DNA of 64,000 nt from Alistipes dispar (GTDB taxonomy: Bacteria; Bacteroidota; Bacteroidia; Bacteroidales; Rikenellaceae), in the NCBI RefSeq assembly GCF_006542685.1, contig NZ_AP019736.1, positions 2,220,001 to 2,284,000 of the forward strand, written 5' to 3'. A program made the translations under genes and the position numbers. This document shows positions 16,320 through 23,443 of this stretch, in pieces. Every line of letters begins with the position of its first letter. Position 1 is the first letter of the stretch. A model generated the notes under the pieces. That model did no database searches. It was not told the DNA's origin and was given only the letters and a program-made list of their open reading frames with translations.

Positions 16320-17129
16320 TTACTTTCCGATGTGCCCGAGCGCCTCCTTGACCGATCCCCAGCGCAGCAGCAGCTCGCGGGCCTGCTCCTCGCCGATGCC
16401 CGCCGCTTCGGCGATCATGCGTGTCCCGCGGCCCACGAGTTTGGCGTTCGTGATCTGCATGTTCACCATCCGGTTGCCTTCGACGCGCCCGAGTTTGATC
16501 ATGACGGAGGTGGAGATCATGTTGAGCATCAGCTTCTGCGCCGTGCCGGCCTTCATGCGGGTCGATCCCGTGACGAATTCGGGGCCCACGACCGCTTCGA
16601 GGGCGTATTCCGCCTCGGCGGCCACGGGCGATGCGGGATTGCAGGTGATGGCTCCGGTCAGCAGTCCGTGCCGCCGGGCCTCGCGCAGTCCGCCTACTAC
16701 ATAGGGCGTCGTGCCCGAGGCGGCGATGCCGATCAGTACGTCCTGCGCCGTGGGACGGAACGGTTCGAGGTCGCGCCATGCGCCTTCCGGATCGTCCTCG
16801 GCGCGTTCCACGGCCTTGCGCAGCGCGCCGTCGCCGCCGGCGATCAGGCCGATGACCAGATCGAACGGCACGCCGTAGGTCGGGGGCAGCTCCGAGGCGT
16901 CGGTCACGCCCAGCCGGCCGCTCGTCCCGGCGCCGATGTAGAACATTCTGCCGCCGTTTTTCATGCGCTCGACGATGCGCTCGACGAGCTGCTCCATCGT
17001 GGGAATGACCTTGGCGACGGCCCCGGGTACGAGGCTGTCTTCGCGGTTGATTCCGGTGAGGATGTCGCGGACCGACATGTCCTGCAGGTTGTCGTATGCC
17101 GATGTCTGTTCGGTAACTCTATTTTCCAT
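16320..17129 (-). CDS. murQ: N-acetylmuramic acid 6-phosphate etherase
   Basis: Cleaves the lactyl ether of MurNAc-6-phosphate to GlcNAc-6-phosphate and lactate during peptidoglycan recycling. The 269-residue protein is a single SIS domain with the MurQ pattern: N-terminal VTEQTSAYDNLQDMSVRDIL, MFYIGAGTSGRLGVTDASEL, the glycine-rich GIAASGTTPYVVGGL, and GSTRMKAGTAQKLMLNM. It overlaps the upstream kinase gene by 11 bases, which implies translational coupling and a shared substrate route. Confidence 0.96.
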   Translation of the reverse strand: MENRVTEQTSAYDNLQDMSVRDILTGINREDSLVPGAVAKVIPTMEQLVERIVERMKNGGRMFYIGAGTSGRLGVTDASELPPTYGVPFDLVIGLIAGGDGALRKAVERAEDDPEGAWRDLEPFRPTAQDVLIGIAASGTTPYVVGGLREARRHGLLTGAITCNPASPVAAEAEYALEAVVGPEFVTGSTRMKAGTAQKLMLNMISTSVMIKLGRVEGNRMVNMQITNAKLVGRGTRMIAEAAGIGEEQARELLLRWGSVKEALGHIGK

Positions 17130-17940
17130 GGTGGTATTTCAAAAGTCCCTCTGCGGGCGATTCGATGATTTCCTTTACTTCGTATCCGGCGCCGGCCAGC
17201 GCTTCGCGCAGCAGCTCCCCGAAATGGGCGGCGATGCCGCCGACGAACGAGACGGGCAGCCCCTTGGGATAGCGGCTCAGGTTGCGTTCGGCGAAGTCGC
17301 CGAACGAGCGGAGCACCATCCGGCGTACCTCCGGGCAGCCGATGTGGTCGAGGATGAAGGGGGCGAACGACGCCAGGAAGCGGTTGGCGAAAGGTTCGTT
17401 ATAGACGCGGCGGATGATCTCCTCGTAGGTCATCCCGCACGCTTCGAGGAATTCCCCGCGCAGGGGGATGTGTTCCTTGAAGATGCCGTTCACGAGGTTG
17501 CGGCCCAGCACCGCACCCGACCCCTCGTCGCCCAGCACGTAGCCCAGCGCCGATACGTTGTGGACCACCTCGCCGTCGCGGCAGTGGCACGAATTGGCGC
17601 CCGTGCCGAGGATGCAGGCGATGCCTTCGTCGCGCCCGAACAGGGCGCGCGCAGCGCCGAGCAGGTCCGACCGGACCTCGATCCGCGCCGCGCCGAAGCG
17701 GGCTTCCAGCTCGCGTCTGAGTTTCTCGTTCGAGACGGGGAAGGCGGGGCTGCACCCGGCGCTGTAGATGTGGACGGCCGACACGGGGCCGCACGGAGGG
17801 AGTGCGGCGAGCGTCTCCCGGATCTGTTCCGGCGTATGCTGGAGGGCGTTGATGCCTCGGGTGCGCACCGACGTGGTTTTTCCGCCGTCGTGGAAAAGCC
17901 ACGTGCATTTGGTCGATCCGCTGTCTGCGATGATTATCAT
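17119..17940 (-). CDS. BadF/BadG-type amino-sugar kinase (MurNAc or GlcNAc kinase)
   Basis: A 273-residue ASKHA-fold kinase. The phosphate-1 motif is at the very N terminus (ADSGSTKCTWLF), followed by the acidic second motif region GTGANSCHCRDGEVV and the GDEGSGAVLGRNLVNGIF adenosine/phosphate region. It overlaps murQ, so the likely substrate is MurNAc or GlcNAc released from the wall; a MurK-MurQ pair of this kind is known in Tannerella forsythia. The N-terminal motif fixes the start codon, yet a TATCTTTG box lies only 4 bases upstream, suggesting a leaderless message. The exact sugar cannot be told from sequence. Confidence 0.85.
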   Translation of the reverse strand: MIIIADSGSTKCTWLFHDGGKTTSVRTRGINALQHTPEQIRETLAALPPCGPVSAVHIYSAGCSPAFPVSNEKLRRELEARFGAARIEVRSDLLGAARALFGRDEGIACILGTGANSCHCRDGEVVHNVSALGYVLGDEGSGAVLGRNLVNGIFKEHIPLRGEFLEACGMTYEEIIRRVYNEPFANRFLASFAPFILDHIGCPEVRRMVLRSFGDFAERNLSRYPKGLPVSFVGGIAAHFGELLREALAGAGYEVKEIIESPAEGLLKYHHGK

Positions 17941-17944
17941 GTCT

Positions 17945-17952
17945 CAAAGATA
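17945..17952 (-). promoter_or_regulatory. -7 element touching the sugar-kinase start codon
   Basis: On the minus strand TATCTTTG occupies 17945-17952, and the ATG starts at 17940. With the usual Bacteroides spacing the transcript would begin at or within a base or two of the A of the ATG. Confidence 0.45.
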
Positions 17953-17958
17953 GCGATA

Positions 17959-18017
17959 TTTCGTATAAAAACGAAAAAAATTAAACAACTAAATTTTTTC
18001 GTTTTAAAACTACGAAA
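17959..18017. promoter_or_regulatory. Paired TTTCGT/ACGAAA inverted repeats, candidate BlaI operators
   Basis: Two inverted repeats share the same half-sites: TTTCGT-N6-ACGAAA at 17959-17976 and TTTCGT-N9-ACGAAA at 17997-18017. They lie between the divergent kinase/murQ and blaI/blaR1-like genes, immediately upstream of both promoters. BlaI-family repressors bind dyads as dimers and often control themselves and divergent targets; assigning these sites to this BlaI is inference. Confidence 0.45.
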
Positions 18018-18022
18018 AATAG

Positions 18023-18052
18023 TTGCATCTTCCTGTTTTTTGATTACCTTTG
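18023..18052 (+). promoter_or_regulatory. Promoter of the blaI-blaR1-like operon
   Basis: TTG at 18023-18025, a 19-base spacer and TACCTTTG at 18045-18052 form a near-ideal Bacteroidetes promoter. The leader to the ATG at 18171 is about 115 bases, GC-rich, with no obvious structure. Confidence 0.75.
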
Positions 18053-18170
18053 TTCCCGGAAGCTATGCCGATTCTTCGGTCCGGCTTCGGAAAGGAGTAA
18101 AATAATTTAGTCCGGCGGCCGCCTGCGGCGAAGGGGAGGCGGTGCGGACGGAACGAAACCGAATGGAATC

Positions 18171-18536
18171 ATGGAAAAACTGACCCGTCGTGAAGAGGAG
18201 CTGATGCGTTGTTTCTGGGAGCGCGGACCGTTGTTCGTGCGCGAGCTGGTGGCCATGGCCCCCGAGCCCAAGCCCCATTTCAATACGCTTTCGACCATGG
18301 TGCGCGCCCTGGAGGCCAAAGGCTACGTGGGACACACGGCCTACGGGAGCACCTACCAGTATTACCCGCTCGTGAGCGAGGCGGAATTCTCGCGTTCGAC
18401 GCTCGGAAACGTTATCAGCCGCTATTTCGAAAACTCCTACCTCGGGGCCGTTTCGGCGCTGGTCGAGGAGGAGAAGATCTCGGTTGACGAACTGCGGGAG
18501 CTGATCGAACGCATCGAAACGCAAAACCGCGGATAG
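18171..18536 (+). CDS. BlaI/MecI-family transcriptional repressor
   Basis: A 121-residue winged-helix repressor. The N terminus MEKLTRREEELMRCFWERG and the recognition helix region PHFNTLSTMVRALEAKGYV are characteristic, followed by a C-terminal dimerisation half that contains the segment usually cut or released on signalling (ISRYFENSYLGAVSALVEEE). The next gene, a BlaR1-like M56 metallopeptidase, starts 2 bases after the stop, the standard sensor-repressor pair. No beta-lactamase is in the window, so the regulon is probably a cell-wall or envelope response rather than classic resistance. Confidence 0.92.
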   Translation: MEKLTRREEELMRCFWERGPLFVRELVAMAPEPKPHFNTLSTMVRALEAKGYVGHTAYGSTYQYYPLVSEAEFSRSTLGNVISRYFENSYLGAVSALVEEEKISVDELRELIERIETQNRG

Positions 18537-18538
18537 CC

Positions 18539-20731
18539 ATGTACGCGCTGTTGATATACAGCCTGAAGGTCGGGGCCTGCCTGGCGGTCTTCTATCTCTT
18601 TTTTAAGCTGCTGCTGAGCCGCGAGACATTCCACCGCCTCAACCGGGCGGTGGTGCTGGGAGCGCTGCTGCTGTCGTTCGTGCTTCCGCTGTGCGTCATC
18701 ACCGTTTACCGCGAGGCGCCCGTGCTGCCGGAGATCCGGCCGGCTCTGCTGGCCGCGGCCGCGGAGGATGCCGCCGTCGGCCGCGCTGCGGAGCCCGCCT
18801 TCCCTTGGGAGCGGCTCGCCGGAGGGGTGTTTCTCCTCGGTGCCGCGGCGGTGCTGTTGCGGACCCTTTGGTCGCTGGGGTGCGTGGCGCGGCTGATCCG
18901 CAGCGGCCGCCGGGAACGGCAGACGGACGGCGTCGTGCTGGTGCGGTCGGACCGGGTCGCGGCGCCCTTCAGTTGGGGGCGTTATATCGTGCTTCCGGAG
19001 CGGGGGCGCGGCGAGGACGAGGAGGCGATCCTCATACACGAACGGGCGCATCTGAGACTGCGTCATTCGCTCGACCTGCTGGCGGCGGACCTCGCGGGAT
19101 GCTTGCAGTGGTTCAATCCGGCGATGTGGCTGTTGCGGCGCGAAATCAGGGCCATCCATGAGTACGAGGCCGACGAGGCGGTGCTCGCCAGCGGCGTCGA
19201 TGCCCGGAGCTATCAGTTGCTGCTGGTGCGGAAAGCTGCCGGCGGGAGGTGGTATCCGGTCGCGAACAGTTTCAATCATAGCAAACTTAAAAAACGTATT
19301 ACCATGATGTTGCGCAAGAAGTCGTCGCGCTGGGCCGGAGCCCGGGCGCTGTTGCTGCTGCCCCTTGCGGGGCTCGCTCTCGGGGCTTTCGCCGAGACCG
19401 CGTATGTCTTTCCGGAAAGATACGGAGACCTGACCGGAGAAACGGGCCGGCTTTCCGGCGGGGCGGAGTCCGGGGACGTTCCCGATTCGGTGCTCCGCAG
19501 CCGGAAAAAAGGTCCCGGACCGCTGATTCTGGTGAATGGCGTCCGGGGACGGTCGCTCGACGGCATCGACCCGGGCGAGATCGCTTCGGTCACGGTGCTG
19601 AAGGATTCGCTGTCGGCGGTCCGCTACGGAGCGGATGCGGGGCAGGGGGTCGTTCTGGTCGAACTGAAGCCGGCGGCAGCGGGGCGGACGGACTCCCTGC
19701 GCACGGTGTCCGCGACCGTCGTGCGGGGAACCGGCCCGGCGGCCCGGCAGGCCGTGGAAGCCGGGATGAATGCTGCCGGAGCGGGTGTCCGGATGGGCAG
19801 CGCGGGGATCGAGATCGCCGGAATGGCACTGGAGATGGCACGCGACCGCATGCCCGCCGGGGAGTACGAAAAGGCGCAGCGCGAGCTGGAGAAGGCGCGG
19901 CAGGAGCTGGACGCTTACATGCGGAGCGACGAATGGAAGGAGGCGCAGCGCGGGATTTCCGAGGCGGGGGCCTATTTCGAGAGCGACGAGTGGAAGGAGG
20001 CGCAGCGGAAACTCTCCGAGGCAGGGGCGTTTTTCCGGAGCGACGAATGGAAACGTTTGCGGAAGCGTATGGAGGAGACCGGTGCGGAAATCGGGAATTT
20101 CGACTGGGGACGGCTGCCGGACAGCCTGGAAGGCAGCCTTTGCGAAATGGATCCCGAGGAACTGGAGCGGTTGCGGTCGCGGCTCGACGGCCGGATGGAG
20201 CGGATCGTGATCCGGAACGGCCGGGGCGATGCGAACGGCCGGCTTTCGGTCTCCGGAACCGGTGCGGATCCCGTCTTTTTTCTCAACGGACGGAAAGTCA
20301 CGGCCGAAACGGTGCAGAAGATGGACCCCCGGCAGATCGTCTCCGTCACCGTGCTGAAGGACGCTTCGTCGTTGGAGGAGTACGGCGAGGAGGGCCGGGG
20401 CGGCGTGGTGAAGATCGTCTCGAAGTCCGGGGAGGCGAACGAGTCCGGACTCTCGGCTCCGGCCGTGTCGGTGCGGGTTGCCCCGAAGAGGAGCGTGTTC
20501 GACTATCTGGGCGACGAGACCCTGTTCGCGGAGGGCGAGTCGTCGCGCGAGATGCTGCGTGCGATTCCCGCCGATTACCGGGTCTATATCAACGGCAAGC
20601 TCCGGGACCGTTCCGAGATCGAAGCCTATTCGCGGATCAGGAAGGTGCGCATCTACAAGAACGACGCCGCGGCGAAGCGGTACGGCGAGGCGGCGCGGGC
20701 CGGGGTCGTCGAGATTCAGGCGCGCAGATAG
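18539..20731 (+). CDS. BlaR1-like M56 metallopeptidase with three TonB-plug-like domains
   Basis: A 730-residue membrane sensor-protease. Residues 1-130 hold about three hydrophobic helices; the cytosolic M56 site has HERAH at 167-171 (HExxH) and HEYEADEAV near 207-215 as the distal ligand region. Another membrane helix follows at about 273-285 (ALLLLPLAGLALGAF). The external part is unusual: a first plug-like unit (about 327-377, VNGVRGRSLDGIDPGEIASV), an alpha-helical region with 19-residue repeats starting SDEW at 463, 482 and 501, then two more plug-like units (about 577-630 and 679-730). It lacks the penicillin-binding domain of staphylococcal BlaR1. It is coupled to blaI. Confidence 0.88.
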   Translation: MYALLIYSLKVGACLAVFYLFFKLLLSRETFHRLNRAVVLGALLLSFVLPLCVITVYREAPVLPEIRPALLAAAAEDAAVGRAAEPAFPWERLAGGVFLLGAAAVLLRTLWSLGCVARLIRSGRRERQTDGVVLVRSDRVAAPFSWGRYIVLPERGRGEDEEAILIHERAHLRLRHSLDLLAADLAGCLQWFNPAMWLLRREIRAIHEYEADEAVLASGVDARSYQLLLVRKAAGGRWYPVANSFNHSKLKKRITMMLRKKSSRWAGARALLLLPLAGLALGAFAETAYVFPERYGDLTGETGRLSGGAESGDVPDSVLRSRKKGPGPLILVNGVRGRSLDGIDPGEIASVTVLKDSLSAVRYGADAGQGVVLVELKPAAAGRTDSLRTVSATVVRGTGPAARQAVEAGMNAAGAGVRMGSAGIEIAGMALEMARDRMPAGEYEKAQRELEKARQELDAYMRSDEWKEAQRGISEAGAYFESDEWKEAQRKLSEAGAFFRSDEWKRLRKRMEETGAEIGNFDWGRLPDSLEGSLCEMDPEELERLRSRLDGRMERIVIRNGRGDANGRLSVSGTGADPVFFLNGRKVTAETVQKMDPRQIVSVTVLKDASSLEEYGEEGRGGVVKIVSKSGEANESGLSAPAVSVRVAPKRSVFDYLGDETLFAEGESSREMLRAIPADYRVYINGKLRDRSEIEAYSRIRKVRIYKNDAAAKRYGEAARAGVVEIQARR
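19925..20095 (+). repeat. Three tandem 57-base (19-codon) repeats inside the BlaR1-like gene
   Basis: Units begin at 19925, 19982 and 20039, exactly 57 bases apart. The first two encode SDEWKEAQR followed by an SEAGA-type helix; the third diverges after SDEWK. The preceding 19 codons look like a more decayed fourth copy. All units predict amphipathic charged helices. Confidence 0.85.
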
Positions 20732-20822
20732 GGAAGCGGGAACCGTAAGCGGTTCGAAATAAAAAGTTCGGAAGAGGTGCGGGGCCGCAGCGTTGCGGCT
20801 CCGCCTTCGTTTTCCGGTACGG

Positions 20823-22697
20823 CTATTCGAATCCGACGATCTCGGGCCGTGTCGGGCGGTAGCGGTACTGCTCCAGCCGCGTGCTGTTCGAGATGCGGAA
20901 GAAGTCGCTTTCGACCAGGCCCGGTTTGCCGAGGGCGAGGCCCAGCCGGATTTGGATCGTGTTGAAAACGAGCCGTTCGTTGCGCAGCCGCACTCCGAGG
21001 CCGAACGAGGTGTAGAACTCGTTCTTGAAAATGTTGGGCGAGTAGCCGAGCAGTCCGAAATCGGCGAATCCGAACAGGGCGATGCGGAATCCCAGCGGCT
21101 GATAGGGGGTGAAAATGACAGTTTCCGTGTTGAGAATCATGCGGTTGGTTCCCGTGATATGCTCCTTGAGCGCCTGCAATCCGTTCACGTGGGTGAAGCG
21201 GATGCTTTCGTCGTTGCCCTGCAGGCGGTTCCACCCCTGCGTGTAGTTGAAGGCGAGGAACTGCCGGATGCGGCTGCGGCGGACCATGAACAGGTTGGAG
21301 AACCACCTCAGGTCGATGTCCACGGCGCTGCGTCTCCACATGCCGCTCGCGAGGTCGATGTAGCTGCCGAGCGTGAAGCCGCCCATGATGTATCCCATCG
21401 TGCGGAATCCGCCCGCCTCGAACGAGAGACCGAGGTACATGGCGTCGTCGAACTCGCCCCAGGAGTATCCGCCGACGGCCTCGGCCTTGTATCCCGAGGC
21501 GAGGTACTCGCGTGCGCCGAATCCGTAGATCATGTTGGCCGTGTAGAACCGCTCGCGGTAGAGACCCGTGCCGAGCAGCAGGACGTCCTGGTCGTGCAGC
21601 GCGGGGTTGTAGTCGGCGCGGACGGGCGGGCGGCGGCTGAACCGGCGGTAGTTGTAGCGTCCCGTGAGGTAGAGGCTCGAACGGATGCCGGGCAGGTAGT
21701 GCGAGTAGCCTCCCCAGGCGTCGAGGTTGCGTTCCTTGACGAGCAGCGACGTGTCCGTCTCGATCATGTAGCGTTTGGCCTTGTTGTCGCTGTAGGTGAG
21801 GCCCAGTTCGTAGTCCGTGCGTTTGAGGAACTCCTTGCGCATTCCCAGTTCGAGCGTCGAGTTGTAGAAGTCGCGCCCGGCGGCGAATTCGGCGGTGTAG
21901 AAGGTTCCCAGCAGGTTCGGGATTTCGTATTCGAACATGTTGCCGCCGTAGGAGAAGTCCGAACGGCTGAAGTTGGTCATGAATTTCAGACTGTTGCCCG
22001 TGCCGAGAATGTTGGCGTCGGAGAGCCCGACCATCGTCCGCCCTTCGGAGTGCAGGGCGCCGTCGGCCGAAATGGTCCAACTGTCGCGTGTCGTGATGAG
22101 GAGATTGACGCGCGTGGTGTCCAGCGAGTCGGGCAGCACGGCTATGTCCACGTCGGCGATGTAGCTGCGCGAGCGCAGCAGTTGTTTGTTCCGCACGACG
22201 AGCTGCGGATCGAATCGGTCGCCCGGGCCGAAGAGCAGGTCGCGCCGGATCACCCGGTCGCGCGTCAGGTAGTGGAGTTTGTTGCTCGTGCGTTCCAGCC
22301 AGTTGCCGCCGTTGTCGAACACCTGCCGCCGTTCGATGGTGATGTCGCCGATCGTCTTGCCTGCATAGGGGGCCAGCAGCAAGCTCTCGTCGGTGACGCG
22401 GCCGTTCGAGGTGGTGTCCAGCACGGGCCGCACGAAAAGCATCTTGTAGAGCAGGTGCGGCACGCGGCGGCGTTCGGTTTTCGAACGGATGCTGTCGTAG
22501 AGACGGGCGTTGCGTGCGGCGGCCCGGGGATTGGCGATGCGGGCGCTGTCGGGCGTGAAGCGGTCCGGCGTGTGGGTGCGTACCGTGTCCGGGACGGTCC
22601 GTTTCGGAGAGCGCATGCCGGGACCCGCGACGCGGGCGAAAGAGGCGGACGCCGCTGCCGAGAGCAGCAGGAGAATTATGCAGAACCGGACGTACAT
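20823..22697 (-). CDS. Outer-membrane beta-barrel protein, BamA/Omp85-like
   Basis: A 624-residue outer-membrane protein. A signal peptide (MYVRFCIILLLLSAAASASFA) is followed by a linker, a POTRA-like section (about residues 130-210, including RSYIADVDIAVLPDSLDTTRVNLLITTRDSW), and about 400 residues of alternating amphipathic strands rich in aromatic residues and Gly. It is shorter than BamA and seems to hold one POTRA unit or a little more, so it is more like the Omp85-related proteins of unknown job in Bacteroidetes. The signal peptide fixes the start; a -7 box lies only 5 bases upstream of it. It lies downstream of the DksA-like gene. Confidence 0.8.
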   Translation of the reverse strand: MYVRFCIILLLLSAAASASFARVAGPGMRSPKRTVPDTVRTHTPDRFTPDSARIANPRAAARNARLYDSIRSKTERRRVPHLLYKMLFVRPVLDTTSNGRVTDESLLLAPYAGKTIGDITIERRQVFDNGGNWLERTSNKLHYLTRDRVIRRDLLFGPGDRFDPQLVVRNKQLLRSRSYIADVDIAVLPDSLDTTRVNLLITTRDSWTISADGALHSEGRTMVGLSDANILGTGNSLKFMTNFSRSDFSYGGNMFEYEIPNLLGTFYTAEFAAGRDFYNSTLELGMRKEFLKRTDYELGLTYSDNKAKRYMIETDTSLLVKERNLDAWGGYSHYLPGIRSSLYLTGRYNYRRFSRRPPVRADYNPALHDQDVLLLGTGLYRERFYTANMIYGFGAREYLASGYKAEAVGGYSWGEFDDAMYLGLSFEAGGFRTMGYIMGGFTLGSYIDLASGMWRRSAVDIDLRWFSNLFMVRRSRIRQFLAFNYTQGWNRLQGNDESIRFTHVNGLQALKEHITGTNRMILNTETVIFTPYQPLGFRIALFGFADFGLLGYSPNIFKNEFYTSFGLGVRLRNERLVFNTIQIRLGLALGKPGLVESDFFRISNSTRLEQYRYRPTRPEIVGFE

Positions 22698-22702
22698 CGG
22701 TT

Positions 22703-22710
22703 CAAAGATA
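22703..22710 (-). promoter_or_regulatory. -7 element adjoining the beta-barrel gene start
   Basis: TATCTTTG on the minus strand at 22703-22710; the ATG starts at 22697, five bases further. The predicted transcript start is at or next to the start codon. Confidence 0.45.
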
Positions 22711-22914
22711 ACGCATTTTTCGTCAAAAACGTATAAAATGCGGAACAAGCCGCCGTCCGGATCCGGACAGCGGCTCCCCTGCGGGGATTGTTCTGCCGCT
22801 GTCCGCAGCCGCCGTGTCTTTTTCCTCGTGCGTTTTCCGGAACGGCGTTCCGAATAGGCGTCCCGGGGCTCTTTTCTGAGCATGCGGCGGTCCGGGCTTC
22901 GGGAGGTCAGAAAG

Positions 22915-22952
22915 GGTGCGCCCCTGCGAATCTCGATTCGCAGGGGCGCACC
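22915..22952 (-). terminator. Hairpin after the DksA-like gene
   Basis: A perfect 17-bp stem (22915-22931 with 22936-22952) and 4-base loop, 29 bases after the stop codon. The following bases on the minus strand are CTTTCT, so the U-tract is poor, but the stem is very strong. Confidence 0.65.
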
Positions 22953-22981
22953 GTGAATGCGGGCCTTTGCGGCCGGGACGG

Positions 22982-23362
22982 TCACTTGCGGCCTTCTTTG
23001 GCCTCGATGCACTCCGTGGCGTGGGGGACCTTCATCAGCCGCTCTTTCGGAATGAGCTTCCCGGTGGTCTTGCAGATGCCGTAGGTCTTGTTCTCGATGC
23101 GGACGAGCGCCATTTCGAGGTTGCGGATGAACTTCATCTGGTGTGCCGCCAGACGTCCGCTCTCCTCCTTCGAAAGTGTCGCGGCGCCCTCTTCGAGCAC
23201 CTTGAACGTCGGGGAGGTGTCCTCCGTGTCGTTGTCGGCCGTATGCGTGATAGTGGCGCGCAGCAGCTCGTAGTCCGCACGCGCACTTTCGAGCTTCTTC
23301 AGGATCAGCTGCTTGAACTCCTCGAGCTCGGCGTCGCTGTACCGTGTTCTTTCGTCTGCCAT
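22982..23362 (-). CDS. TraR/DksA-family protein with C-T-C-A zinc-site variant
   Basis: A 126-residue DksA-like protein that may bind in the RNA polymerase secondary channel and tune transcription in stress. The N-terminal two-thirds is a coiled coil (about residues 10-92); the C-terminal segment keeps Cys97 and Cys118 but has Thr100 and Ala121 where zinc-binding DksA has its second and fourth cysteines. The spacing of 21 between the retained cysteines equals that of E. coli DksA. It follows ileS by 81 bases; ileS followed by a dksA-like gene is a conserved Bacteroidetes order. Confidence 0.9.
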   Translation of the reverse strand: MADERTRYSDAELEEFKQLILKKLESARADYELLRATITHTADNDTEDTSPTFKVLEEGAATLSKEESGRLAAHQMKFIRNLEMALVRIENKTYGICKTTGKLIPKERLMKVPHATECIEAKEGRK

Positions 23363-23443
23363 AATCGTTTCGCTTTAGGGTTTATGTAAAATTAAGCAAA
23401 TATTCCGAATCCGCCAAATTTTACATGTACAATCTCTCGGGCG

